Source: Nonomuraea sp. NBC_00507 (lineage in GTDB: Bacteria; Actinomycetota; Actinomycetes; Streptosporangiales; Streptosporangiaceae). Taken from it: 64,000 bases of DNA. This document shows, piece by piece, positions 55,230-63,838 of this stretch (position 1 is the first letter of the stretch; every line of letters begins with the position of its first letter). The position numbers were made by a program, and so were the translations under genes. A model generated the notes under the pieces. It was not told the origin of the DNA and searched no databases. It saw only the letters and a program-made list of their open reading frames with translations. Location of the stretch: NCBI RefSeq assembly GCF_036013525.1, contig NZ_CP107853.1, forward strand, positions 7,750,001 through 7,814,000. Reading direction: 5' to 3'.

Positions 55230-55637
55230 CTAGTGCTGTGACCAGAAAGGTTCACCGGCCTGACCGTCCCCGCTTTCCACCTGGTGTCCTGCTTCCTCCA
55301 GAGCGATGACGGCCTGCTGCTCTCTCTGCTGGGGAACCAGAACCAGGTCGGCGTCGGAGGTCGAGGCGACGAACACCGGTATCGCCGCCTCTGCCAGCGG
55401 CTTGACGATCGCCGCCAGCATTCCGGGAATGTCCAGGCCGTGGGCTGTGGCCCCACTGTAGAAACCGATCCACCGTTCCCCTGACTCCAGAGGCCGGGCC
55501 GCACGGACAACGGTCAGCCCTTCTGGCCCGCGGACAAGCACGACCCAGTCGTCCCCGGGCGACGCCGGATGCGGCAGTTGTTCGATGGCGAACACTGGGG
55601 AAACGATGCGCAGGTGTTGAGCCGTGGGCGAGTTCAT
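55230..55637 (-). CDS. ACT-domain protein
   Basis: 135 residues from ATG 55637. MNSPTAQHLRIVSPVFAIEQ, then ERWIGFYSGATAHGLDIPGM LAAIVKPLAEAAIPVFVASTSD ADLVLVP is the tandem ACT-like fold of the CASTOR/ThrA-type amino-acid sensing domains. It is the only gene in a 0.49-kb inverted-repeat cassette; its last codons and stop lie in the left repeat (GEPFWSQH). Confidence 0.85.
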   Translation of the reverse strand: MNSPTAQHLRIVSPVFAIEQLPHPASPGDDWVVLVRGPEGLTVVRAARPLESGERWIGFYSGATAHGLDIPGMLAAIVKPLAEAAIPVFVASTSDADLVLVPQQREQQAVIALEEAGHQVESGDGQAGEPFWSQH

Positions 55638-55718
55638 GGACGCATGCTTACCAGAGATCCTGCGACCCACGCTTGCTCGGCCAGTGGCACCCGGCGAACG
55701 TTTCTGGTCACGGCACTA
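55231..55718. mobile_element. ACT-gene cassette flanked by TA and 28-bp inverted repeats
   Basis: TAGTGC-x-GTGACCAGAAA at 55231 is mirrored at the right end, 55691-55718, over 28 bp with three mismatches, and both ends are bounded by TA. There is no transposase inside; a 488-bp non-autonomous unit carrying one gene. TA target and IR style point to mobilisation by an IS630/Tc1-type transposase. Confidence 0.7.
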
Positions 55719-57090
55719 GTGTCATGCGCCTGAAATTCGTCGGCAATATTTAGCGAGGGATTCGAGGATCTCTTCGGCGGTCTTGGTCCAGACGAACGGC
55801 TTGGGGTCGTCGTTCCACTGATCCATCCAGCCGCGGATGTCCTTCTCCAATGCTTGGACGCTCTTGTGGACTCCGCGGCGGATCAGCTGGTCGGTCAGGT
55901 AGCCGAACCAGCGCTCGACCTGGTTGATCCAGGAAGAGCCGGTCGGGGTGAAGTGCATATGGAAGCGAGGGTGGCGGGCCAGCCACGCCTTGATTGCCGG
56001 GGTCTTGTGGGTGCCGTTGTCGCAGATCAGGTGGACGTCGAGTTCGGCCGGCACCGTCTGGTCGATCGTGGTCAGGAACTTCTTGAACTCGGCGGCGCGG
56101 TGCTGACGGTGCAACTCGCCGATGACGCTGCCGTCGGCGATGTTGAAGGCGGCGAACAGGCTGGTGATCCCGTTGCGGACGTAGTCGTGGGTGCGCCGCT
56201 CGGGCATGCCCGGCATCATGGGCAGCACCGGCTGAGACCGGTCCAGGGCCTGGATCTGCGATTTCTCATCCACGCACAACACCACTGCACGTTCGGGCGG
56301 GTCGTGATACAGCCCGACCACATCGACGACCTTCTCCACAAACAGCGGATCCGTCGACAGCTTGAAGGTGTCGGCCTGGTGCGGCTTGAGCCCGAAGTCC
56401 CGCCAGATCCGCCCGATCGTCGACTTGCTCAGCCCGCTGCGCTTGGCCATCGAGGCCCGCGACCAGTGCGTGGCGTTCTTCGGCGTCTCTTCCAGGGTCG
56501 CCACCACCACCTCTTCGACCTGGTCCAAGGTGATCGAGGGCGGCCGGCCTGGACGCTGCTCGTCGATCAGCCCGTCCAGCCGTAACCGCAGGAACCGATG
56601 ACGCCATTTGGACACCGTGTCCGGGTGCACCCGCAGCTCAGCGGCGATCTGCTGGTTGTCCTTGCCGTCCGCACAGCCCAGCACGATCTTCGAGCGCATC
56701 GCCAGGACCTGCGCGGACTTGCTCCTTCGCGCCCACCGCTGCAACACCGCCCGCTCGGTGTCGGTGACCGTCAACTCCGCCTTGGGCCGCCCGGTGCGGA
56801 CCTCATCCATCAAGGCATCCAACCCGCCCCGGGCAAAGGCCGCACGCCATTTGCGCACCGTGCCCACGGCGATGCCCAACTCCCGCGACACCTGCGCGTT
56901 ACTGGATCCCGGCTCCGCGCAGGCCAGCACGATCTTCGCCCGGATCGCCAACCGTGACGGCTCCGCGGACATGCCGATCAACCGAGCCCGCTCAGCTTCG
57001 GTCAGATGAATCTCCACCGCGGCCGGTCCTCGATGCGCCATAAGCAGCAGCATATGAACTTATCCGAGGAATTTCAGGCGCATGACACTA
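55717..57090. mobile_element. IS630-family insertion sequence
   Basis: TA at 55717-55718 and 57089-57090 is the target duplication. Inside it are perfect 19-bp inverted repeats GTGTCATGCGCCTGAAATT (55719-55737) and its complement (57070-57088). One transposase gene fills the element. Its left TA is also the right TA of the ACT cassette. Confidence 0.92.
55722..57053 (-). CDS. IS630-family transposase
   Basis: 443 residues from ATG 57053 (ATG 57035, [20 protein letters not shown], is an alternative). N-terminal half with two HTH modules ([20 protein letters not shown] and [20 protein letters not shown]), then the DDE catalytic domain: [14 protein letters not shown] (Asp), [13 protein letters not shown] (Asp) and [14 protein letters not shown] (Glu). 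Intact. The stop lies inside the left repeat, as is usual. Confidence 0.93.
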   Translation of the reverse strand: MLLLMAHRGPAAVEIHLTEAERARLIGMSAEPSRLAIRAKIVLACAEPGSSNAQVSRELGIAVGTVRKWRAAFARGGLDALMDEVRTGRPKAELTVTDTERAVLQRWARRSKSAQVLAMRSKIVLGCADGKDNQQIAAELRVHPDTVSKWRHRFLRLRLDGLIDEQRPGRPPSITLDQVEEVVVATLEETPKNATHWSRASMAKRSGLSKSTIGRIWRDFGLKPHQADTFKLSTDPLFVEKVVDVVGLYHDPPERAVVLCVDEKSQIQALDRSQPVLPMMPGMPERRTHDYVRNGITSLFAAFNIADGSVIGELHRQHRAAEFKKFLTTIDQTVPAELDVHLICDNGTHKTPAIKAWLARHPRFHMHFTPTGSSWINQVERWFGYLTDQLIRRGVHKSVQALEKDIRGWMDQWNDDPKPFVWTKTAEEILESLAKYCRRISGA

Positions 57091-57091
57091 G

Positions 57092-57250
57092 GGCAAGGAC
57101 GCCCTGATCGGCGAACTGGCCTCGAAGGGCTCCCGCGACATCCTCGCCGAATGCCTGGCCAACCGTGAGGAGGAGGGCTTCTATGACGCCGGCTTCTTTG
57201 ACGACGAGGAAGACATCGGCGTGCTGCGGACGTGCGGAGAGCCCCATCCG
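57092..57250 (+). pseudogene. Fragment of an unknown gene
   Basis: The frame reads GKDALIGELASKGSRDILAE, CLANREEEGFYDAGFFDDEE and DIGVLRTCGE, regular acidic sequence cut on the left by the IS630 element. No start, no family recognised. Confidence 0.35.
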
Positions 57251-57489
57251 ACCATCCCCTCGGGGACTACGGGTACTGCACGCTGCCCCTCCACCACGCC
57301 CACCACGTCCATCAGACCGTCAGGGGCGCCCAATGGACCCGCAGCCGGTCCTGACTCCGGGTCCGGCCCGCTACGCGGTCGGCAGGTCGGTGAGGTCGAG
57401 GCGCCGGTCCGTGCGCAGCTGGATCTCGCCGTAGGACGCCTTATCTGGACACTTTGCTGAACCGTTATGGCTCTGCCCTGGGCGTCTGG

Positions 57490-57840
57490 TCACGCATTGA
57501 CACCGTCGAAGGGTTCGTCGCTCCATCGGAACCACGCGTCGCCGTCCTTGATGTGAAGCAGGAACTCGGCAACCGGGGTGCCGTCAGCTTTGACGAGGGC
57601 GAGCGTGTCGGTGATCTGCTGGTAGATCGATTCCCACGTCTCGATGTCGAGCTCGCCCTCGCGGTCCATGAGGGTGAGCTCTTCCTCGAAGAGGTGCCGG
57701 ACGTGTTGGAACCCGTCTCGGGCGACGAAGCGCCCAGTGAGCCAGGGGAAGTCAGCATCGGTGACATGGATCTCCCCGATGGGGATCTCGCCGCGAACCA
57801 GTTGCCACACTTGTCCAGGCCACATGCCCGTCTCAGTCAT
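57490..57840 (-). CDS. Hypothetical protein
   Basis: 116 residues from ATG 57840 (57864 is also in frame). MTETGMWPGQVWQLVRGEIP then GEIHVTDADFPWLTGRFVAR, EEELTLMDREGELDIETWES and LLHIKDGDAWFRWSDEPFDG. Soluble, aromatic-rich, looks like a small ligand-binding domain; common in actinomycetes, family not named. Stands next to a recombinase fragment. Confidence 0.6.
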   Translation of the reverse strand: MTETGMWPGQVWQLVRGEIPIGEIHVTDADFPWLTGRFVARDGFQHVRHLFEEELTLMDREGELDIETWESIYQQITDTLALVKADGTPVAEFLLHIKDGDAWFRWSDEPFDGVNA

Positions 57841-57860
57841 GACCAGGGTTCTACTCCTGG

Positions 57861-58345
57861 TCACCGACAGTCGCTGGGGTCGGGGCTGTCTTCGGCTGGC
57901 TCGCCGAGCTCGTTGAGGAGGTCCCAGATGCGACGGGAGATCGCGGTGTGTCGCTCGATCTCGCGAGGCCGGCCACGTTCGACGGCGTCCTCGATCAGCT
58001 CCTGCTCGCGGACCAACCGTGCCCGCAGCCGCGGCGCGTACTCACTGGTGGTGAAGAACTTCGAGCAGCGCAGGTAGAGGTCGCATTCGCAGGGGCCTTC
58101 TGCGGGTGTGCGCAGGCAGTGGCCGAGTTCAAGCTCGGTCTTGAAGAAGTTGGTCTTCAGCCAGTCGAGAGTGTCCTGGTCGAGTTGATTGGCCAGCATC
58201 GCCTCGGCGGCGGGTCCGCCGAGCTGACCGCCGGCGGCGATGACCTTCTCGTACTGCTCTTTGAGGACCGGGTCGCTGATGTGGGAGTACGTTGCCGACA
58301 TCTGGGCGCTGCGACGTCCAAGGATCGCCATTGATGTCCGCTTCT
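57861..58345 (-). pseudogene. Tyrosine recombinase, C-terminal part
   Basis: SMAILGRRSAQMSATYSHIS then DPVLKEQYEKVIAAGGQLGG; Tyr of SATYSHISD is the catalytic nucleophile and LGRRSAQM its preceding helix (usually LGHRS). The remaining R-K-H-R catalytic residues lie upstream and are missing. A cysteine-rich tail EGPCECDLYLRCSKFFTTSE follows, as in large-transposase type recombinases. The open frame continues to 58601 but the part beyond 58345 is unrelated. Confidence 0.8.
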
Positions 58346-58696
58346 CGGATGTCAGTGAACACCCTGTCGGGAAACCATCTAATCCCGACAGGCCGGACCC
58401 CGCGGGGGCGAGGCGGGCGATGACGCTGCAGGCGATGTTGTGGTCGGAATCGGCGGCCACCTCATATCCGGCGGCGGTGAGGACCTGGGTGAGGGCGTGC
58501 AGTTCGGCATCCAGGTCGACGCCGAGCATGTGGCGACCAGCGAGACGTAGAAGTCGCCGTCCGCGCAGCCGCCCACCGACCCCTCCGTCCGTAGTTGTCA
58601 ACCCTCACGCGATTTGGTCCAGATCAAACGGGCTTAACTTAAGAAAATTAAGATCAAACTTGAAATAATTAAGGTTCGTCGGGTATATCTTCTGGT

Positions 58697-59059
58697 ATGG
58701 ATTGGCAGGAACTTACAAACCTGACCCAGGGCCAGCCCTTCGTCGTCGAGCGGGTGCGCCTGGCAGGCAGCAGCGTCGCGATCGAGGGCGACTTCGAGCT
58801 ACCGCAACTGGCTCAGCTCAACGTTGAGGATCAGGTCTTCATTACGGCGTTCGTACGGTGCCACGGCTCCATCAAGGAGATGGAACGCATCTTCGGGGTG
58901 AGCTATCCGACGATCAAGGCGCGGCTGAACCGGATCACACAGATGCTTGACTTCGTCGAGACCGATCCGGCGCCGTCGCGGGCCGACATCATCGAGCGGT
59001 TGCGCCGCGGCGAGATCACCGCACAGCAGGCACTGTCCGAGTTGGAAGGGCCCGCGTGA
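58697..59059 (+). CDS. DUF2089-type HTH protein
   Basis: 120 residues from ATG 58697. LPQLAQLNVEDQVFITAFVR, CHGSIKEMERIFGVSYPTIK then ARLNRITQMLDFVETDP is the sigma-like helix-turn-helix of DUF2089 proteins; the tail RGEITAQQALSELEG is a short SHOCT-like helix pair. The next gene's GTG overlaps its stop (GTGATG). Probable regulator of the operon 58697-59750. Confidence 0.85.
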   Translation: MDWQELTNLTQGQPFVVERVRLAGSSVAIEGDFELPQLAQLNVEDQVFITAFVRCHGSIKEMERIFGVSYPTIKARLNRITQMLDFVETDPAPSRADIIERLRRGEITAQQALSELEGPA

Positions 59060-59316
59060 TGCCGCAGTTGGTGACCGTACGGGTCAAACGCCCAGACCAT
59101 CGTGCCATCCGGATCTGGGTGCCGGTCCTGCCCGTGGTGCTCGTCCTTTCACCGGTCATGGTCCTAGCCGTTCTGGGTGCGGCCGTGGCCTGCCTCGTGT
59201 TCAGCATCAGCTTGGTGCGCGCGCTCGGCACCGGCTGGCGCATCGTCTCGGCGTTGCCCGGCACCCGGGTCGACGTCGAATACAGCCGTACGACGGTGCT
59301 CGTATCCATCCAGTAG
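59056..59316 (+). CDS. Small two-helix membrane protein
   Basis: 86 residues from GTG/ATG 59056-59059. WVPVLPVVLVLSPVMVLAVL then GAAVACLVFSISLVRALGTG make one or two membrane spans. Lies between DUF2089 and SHOCT-like genes with 4-bp overlap and 11-bp gap. Confidence 0.7.
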   Translation: MMPQLVTVRVKRPDHRAIRIWVPVLPVVLVLSPVMVLAVLGAAVACLVFSISLVRALGTGWRIVSALPGTRVDVEYSRTTVLVSIQ

Positions 59317-59327
59317 GAGAGGTTTCG

Positions 59328-59750
59328 ATGAACGAACAGCGCAAGGACGTCCTCGACATGCTGGCCGAGGGCAAGATCACTGCAGAGGAGGCGGAGCGGC
59401 TCCTCGTCGCGCTCGAACGAGACCAGTCGCCGGCGGCTTCGCGCCTCGAGCCCCGGCCGAAAGGCAGGGCGAAGTACCTGCGGCTGGTGATGGAGTTCCT
59501 CGAGGACGGTGAGTCAGGGCGGCTCAACGTGCGGGTGCCGCTGCAACTGCTGCGAGCCGGTGTACAGCTCGCCGCCCTGATCCCGCCGCGGGCGCTGGAT
59601 CGGGCCAACGCCGAGCTGGTCAAGGCGGGCGTTCCGATCGACCTGACCCAGCTCAAGCCCGCACAGCTCGAGGCGCTCGTGGAGCACCTCGACGAGACGA
59701 TCGTGGAAATGGAGGCGCCCGATGGCCACCTGCGTGTCTTCTGCGAGTAA
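59328..59750 (+). CDS. SHOCT-like/YvlB-type protein
   Basis: 140 residues from ATG 59328 behind AGGAGAGG. VLDMLAEGKITAEEAERLLV is the SHOCT-like (PF23746-type) helix pair, followed by YLRLVMEFLEDGESGRLNVR and RAGVQLAALIPPRALDRANA, typical of YvlB/LiaX N-terminal proteins. Such DUF2089-membrane-SHOCT sets are envelope-stress-type operons in Firmicutes and actinomycetes; exact role unknown. Confidence 0.8.
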   Translation: MNEQRKDVLDMLAEGKITAEEAERLLVALERDQSPAASRLEPRPKGRAKYLRLVMEFLEDGESGRLNVRVPLQLLRAGVQLAALIPPRALDRANAELVKAGVPIDLTQLKPAQLEALVEHLDETIVEMEAPDGHLRVFCE

Positions 59751-59760
59751 GGGGAAACCA

Positions 59761-60063
59761 TGACCAGCCAGCAATCCATCTGGACCGGCATGGTGCCGGT
59801 CGATGACACCGCGCTGTACGTGCGCGACACCGACGGGGCCCGGCCATCCGGTGGTCTACCTCAACGGCGCCTATGCCGACCAGTCGCACTGGCGGCGCGT
59901 CATCGCTGACCTCGGCAGCGACTACCGGCACATCACCTACCACGAGCGCGCCCGCGGCAAGTCGAAGCGCTCGGCGGACTATTCATTCGAGGGCGCCGTC
60001 CGGGACCTGGCCACCGGCACCAGCCACCGTTCCCGATTCACTTCTGAGAAAGGGAGACCATGA
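59761..60063 (+). pseudogene. Alpha/beta hydrolase, frameshifted and truncated duplicate
   Basis: ATG 59760-59762 gives MTSQQSIWTGMVPVDDTALY VRDTDGA, then one frame shift near 59838; the next frame continues HPVVYLNGAYADQSHWRRVI, HITYHERARGKSKRSADYSF and breaks off. It is a copy of the first ~80 residues of the next gene (same SIWTGMVPVDDTAL and GRGKSKRSADYSF blocks), so it is a tandem duplicate in decay. Confidence 0.8.
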
Positions 60064-60857
60064 CCATCAAGCGATCCCCCTGGACCGGCATGGTCCCAAT
60101 AGACGATACGGCCTTAGCCGTCACCGACACCGACGGCGACGGTGTCCCCGTGATCTACCTCAACGGCCACGCCGCCGTTCAGCGGCAATGGCGGCGGGTC
60201 CTCGCCGAGTTGGGGACGGAGTGGCGGCATATCACCTACGACATGCGGGGGCGTGGCAAGTCGAAGCGTTCGGCGGATTATTCGTTCGAGACGAACATCC
60301 GAGATGTCGATGCTGTCCTCGCAGCCCGGGGTGTGGCCCGGGCGGTGGTGGTGGGCTGGTCCTATGGAGCGTTTGTCGCGGCGCACTGGGCCAGCCGGAA
60401 TCCAGCTCGTACCGTGGGCGCGGTCTTGGTTGAGGGCGCGCAGCCCTACGACTGGTTCGACGAGTCCATGGAACCGGGGATGCGCAAGATATGGAAGCGG
60501 ATCTGGTGGCCCATGCAGCTGCTGCGCCCGTTCGGTATGGCTCCACGGATGACCGGCGACCAGCTGGCCGACAGCAACATCGAGGTCGGCAAGATCGCCC
60601 GCGAGCGTGACCTGGGCCCCGTGTTGGACAACATCACCGTCCCGGCGCGCTACGTGGTCGCTTCTGGGGAGTCCTTCGGAAGCCAGGGCGGGCACGAACG
60701 GATACGCGCCAGCCTCCCTGCGGTGACTGCCCGCAATCCGAATATCCAAATCAGCGCGAAAGTCGCTAGCAACCACGGTTCGATCCTGCGTAAGGACTAT
60801 CGCGCCATCGCCGAGGCCGTACGCGAGGTCGCCGCCCTCGACCACGAGGGGAACTGA
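60060..60857 (+). CDS. Alpha/beta hydrolase
   Basis: 265 residues from ATG 60060 behind GGGAG. VPVIYLNGHAAVQRQWRRVL is the oxyanion region (usually HGxG), YDMRGRGKSKRSADYSFETN is typical, and GWSYGAF holds the nucleophile Ser at ~101; VVASGESFGSQGGHER is the region of the acid, and SNHGSILRKDY carries the catalytic His. Serine hydrolase or haloperoxidase-like; substrate unknown. Expressed from the operon 58697 onwards or its own promoter. Confidence 0.88.
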   Translation: MTIKRSPWTGMVPIDDTALAVTDTDGDGVPVIYLNGHAAVQRQWRRVLAELGTEWRHITYDMRGRGKSKRSADYSFETNIRDVDAVLAARGVARAVVVGWSYGAFVAAHWASRNPARTVGAVLVEGAQPYDWFDESMEPGMRKIWKRIWWPMQLLRPFGMAPRMTGDQLADSNIEVGKIARERDLGPVLDNITVPARYVVASGESFGSQGGHERIRASLPAVTARNPNIQISAKVASNHGSILRKDYRAIAEAVREVAALDHEGN

Positions 60858-60894
60858 AGACGCCGCCGTCACGGTGAATCCCGCACGGGAGCCA

Positions 60895-61800
60895 GGGGTC
60901 TACACGCCCTCTCCCTCCACCGTCTCCCCGCCGTCGGGCAGGTCGGGGATCTCGCCGAGCTGGCGCAGGCCTTCGGCCGGTGCGGAGGAGGAGATGGCTT
61001 AGCGGCCCAGGACGTTGAGGTGGGCGTGGCCGAGTGGGCTGAGCCGGGCGGCATCCTCATCCTTGACCGGCACGCCCTGCGCCCGCAACTGGTCGACGGC
61101 GGCCGACAGATACTTCGAATTCCACAGCGCGACCGCATTGACGACCAGCCCCAACGCGGCTGGCTGATCCTCCTGGCCCTCCCGATAAGCCTTCCGGATC
61201 TGCCCGCTTGCGCCGTGGCAGATCTTGCGGGCGAGTCGATGCCGGGACTCCGGACGGTGAGCTGCTTGTTGAGCCTGCGGCGGTAGGTGTCGTCGATCGG
61301 GTCCAGGATGGACAGCAGGTGCAGGGTCTTGTCGATGCGGCCGTACTCGGCGAACGCCTGCCCCAGCGGGGTTGGGCGCCCGCCTCGGGCGAACATGCGC
61401 AGCAGGTCGTAGGCGCGGACCTGGTTGGTCACCAGCGATCCGGCGACCCGGGTCATGCTCGACCACTGCGTGGTGATCTTCTGCCGGTTGATCTTGTTGC
61501 GGGCGATCGCCTCCAGCGGCCCGTATACCGGCGTCGTGCCGTCGGGCAGGTCGGCGCGCCAGAAGCGCTCGTAGCCCAGGTCGGCGAAGCGGGGCGCGAA
61601 CCGGTAGCCGCGCATGGAGAAGATCCCGAACACCATGTCGCTATCGCTGGCCAGTCCGGCGTTGAATCCGTCCGGTCCGCCGCTCGCCTCCAGCAGGGCC
61701 GGGGCCAGGTGCTGACGGATCTCGCCGTCCGGCAGCGGACCCCGTAGTGACGCGTCCAGCAGCCAGTCCAGCTGATGTTCTGCGGGGTGGAGGAAGGGTT
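60895..61800 (-). pseudogene. tnpA: Tn3-family transposase, C-terminal fragment
   Basis: The frame reads SDSDMVFGIFSMRGYRFAPR, FADLGYERFWRADLPDGTTP and then, after a frameshift near 61235, RHRLARKICHGASGQIRKAY and LSPLGHAHLNVLGR. A stop TAA replaces the usual Tyr after LGR. The two N-terminal catalytic Asp regions are missing. A third, independent Tn3-family remnant in this window. Confidence 0.8.
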
Positions 61801-61862
61801 CGCGGCGGATTCGTCGATCGCTGCTGTGCCTTTCCTGCAAAACGGGTGTCGAGTCGGGGTGG

Positions 61863-63188
61863 TCAGCGTTTGAAGCTGGCGACGATCCGGGCGATCGCCG
61901 ATTGGCGCGGTGCCAGCCAGTCGGCGATGTCGGTGACCACGGTCGCGTCCACGTGCTGGGGCTTGTCGTAGTCGGCGGGCGTGGACGGGCCTGAACCGGG
62001 GAAGAACAGGTGGTCGTCGGCGTCGTAGACGCGGATGGTGACGTCCGGACGGTGGGCGAGGCCTGCTTGCCAGCCCGCGAGGTCGTCGGCGACGGTCACC
62101 TGGTAGTCGCGGCCGCCCTGCAGGATGAGCATCGGCTTGTCCAGCGCGGCCGCGGTCGCGACCGGGTCGTAGCCGCGCAGGTCGAGCCAGTACGCCCCGG
62201 AGTAGCCGAACGGCAGCTCCGCGGCGGGTGTCTCGGCCGACAGTTGAGGGCTGTCGACGAGTGCGGCCTGCCGCGTGATCGTCTCGACTGCGGCCTGCGC
62301 ACCGGGATCGAGCGAGGCGAGATGGCGGACGACGCGGACGGCGGCCTGGTGCATGGGTTGGGTGTCACCGGCCAAGATCACCAGCCCGGCCACCGACGGC
62401 TCGGCGGCGGCGACCCGCGGGGCCACCTTGCCGCCCATGCTGTGGCCTGCGACATACACACGCGCGGCGTCGACGGCAGGGTGGCGCTGGAGCAGGTGGA
62501 TGGCCGCGACGGCGTGCGGGACGTACTCGTCGCTCATGGTGAAGTCCGGGATTGACGCCACCTGGCCGGCGTGGGCGTGAGTCACCTTGTCGAAGCGCAG
62601 CACTGCCACGCCGCGGCTGGCCAGCCCCCAGGCCAGATCTTTGAGGGGCTTGTTGGGGCCACTGGTGGCGTCCCGGTCGAACGGTCCGCCGCCGCTGAGC
62701 AGCACCGCTGCGGGACACGGGCCGTGCCCGCGCGGCAGGCTCAACGTGCCGGGTACGGCCAGCGCGCCGGAGCCCACGGTGACCTCGTGCTCGTCGAACC
62801 TCTTGCGGCGGGCGTACGACGGCGGCGTCCACGGCTCGGTGAGCGGGGGTGCTAGCTGCAGGTCCTGCAGCAGGCCGGTCTCGTCGACCGCCATCACCAC
62901 CGTCAGTCCGCCGCGTTCGTGCGTCACGGGGATGCTCACCTTGACCAGCTCGGCCTTCCCCGTTGCGGTCACCCAGCTCTCGGGGGCCGGCTCGCTGATC
63001 GGTGCCCCAACCGCGGAGATCGCCCCGATCCTGGAGAGCTGACTCTCCCAGCCAACTTGCAGCGTCTCAGCGGAGGCCACCGCTCGCAGCGGCGGGGCGA
63101 ACAATGTCTCAATGTCCGCAAAGCGTCCACTCCGTGCCATCTCGACGACCGCCGTGGCGATCGCCGCCGGATCCGTTCCCATGGCCAT
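61863..63188 (-). CDS. Alpha/beta hydrolase with N-terminal DUF3887-like domain
   Basis: 441 residues from ATG 63188, behind AAGGA (GTG 63194 is also possible). Residues 1-115 (IATAVVEMARSGRFADIETL) are a DUF3887-like cone domain; from ~125 a dienelactone-hydrolase/S9-like fold: PAAVLLSGGGPFDRDATSGP oxyanion region, VYVAGHSMGGKVAPRVAAAE with nucleophile Ser at ~267 (GHSMGG), KPMLILQGGRDYQVTVADDL with acid Asp, and DADDHLFFPGSG with catalytic His. No signal peptide seen, so probably cytoplasmic. Divergent from the regulator at 63248. Confidence 0.88.
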   Translation of the reverse strand: MAMGTDPAAIATAVVEMARSGRFADIETLFAPPLRAVASAETLQVGWESQLSRIGAISAVGAPISEPAPESWVTATGKAELVKVSIPVTHERGGLTVVMAVDETGLLQDLQLAPPLTEPWTPPSYARRKRFDEHEVTVGSGALAVPGTLSLPRGHGPCPAAVLLSGGGPFDRDATSGPNKPLKDLAWGLASRGVAVLRFDKVTHAHAGQVASIPDFTMSDEYVPHAVAAIHLLQRHPAVDAARVYVAGHSMGGKVAPRVAAAEPSVAGLVILAGDTQPMHQAAVRVVRHLASLDPGAQAAVETITRQAALVDSPQLSAETPAAELPFGYSGAYWLDLRGYDPVATAAALDKPMLILQGGRDYQVTVADDLAGWQAGLAHRPDVTIRVYDADDHLFFPGSGPSTPADYDKPQHVDATVVTDIADWLAPRQSAIARIVASFKR

Positions 63189-63204
63189 CCCGACACCATC
63201 CTTT

Positions 63205-63225
63205 CTACTGTTTTGCGAACGGTAG
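63205..63225. promoter_or_regulatory. Dyad CTACTGTT / AACGGTAG between the divergent genes
   Basis: 8-bp arms with one mismatch around TTGCG, 17 bp from the hydrolase start and 22 bp from the regulator start; fits an ArsR/HTH operator controlling both. Confidence 0.6.
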
Positions 63226-63247
63226 CACAGCATGAGACTGTTGCATC

Positions 63248-63823
63248 GTGGACACTTTGGAGCTACTGGCGCATCCGGTGCGGCTGCGGATCGTGCATGC
63301 GATGCGCGGAGAGCGGGAACTCACCACCGGCCAGCTATGCGCACGGATCCCCGACACCTCGAAGGCCATGGTCTATCGGCACGTCGACCTGCTCGCGGCC
63401 GGCGGAATCCTGGAAGTGGCGGGCGAGAGGCGGGTGCGGGGCGCGGTGGAGCGCCGCTACCGGCTACGCCAAGACCGAGCCGTCCTCGACGCCGATGCAC
63501 TCGCGGCCATGACACCCGACGACCACCGGCGCGCCTTCGCCACTTCGATGGCCGTCCTGGTCACTGAATTCAACGCCTACCTCGACCGCGAGGATGTCGA
63601 CCCGGTGGCGGACCTCATCGGCTACCGGCAGCACGCCGTCTGGCTCACCCGCGGCGAGCTGGAAGAGATGATCAGCGAATTCCGTCGCGTGATCCTGCCC
63701 CTGTTGACCAACCAGCCAACGCCGGACCGCACACAGCACCTGCTCAGCCCGATCTTTTTCCCGGTCGAACAGCCACCCACCGACTCCGAGCCGGGCCCAA
63801 ATCATCCTGACCCATGGACGTGA
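63248..63823 (+). CDS. ArsR-like winged-helix transcriptional regulator
   Basis: 191 residues from GTG 63248. MDTLELLAHPVRLRIVHAMR then RELTTGQLCARIPDTSKAMV YRHVDLLAAGGILEVAGERR is a winged helix with the HPVRLRI hallmark; the C-terminal half (AFATSMAVLVTEFNAYLDRE) is a helical domain of the YdfH/padR-like HTH family. Shares a 59-bp promoter region with the hydrolase, which it probably represses. Confidence 0.85.
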   Translation: MDTLELLAHPVRLRIVHAMRGERELTTGQLCARIPDTSKAMVYRHVDLLAAGGILEVAGERRVRGAVERRYRLRQDRAVLDADALAAMTPDDHRRAFATSMAVLVTEFNAYLDREDVDPVADLIGYRQHAVWLTRGELEEMISEFRRVILPLLTNQPTPDRTQHLLSPIFFPVEQPPTDSEPGPNHPDPWT

Positions 63824-63838
63824 TAACAGCTTATTACC

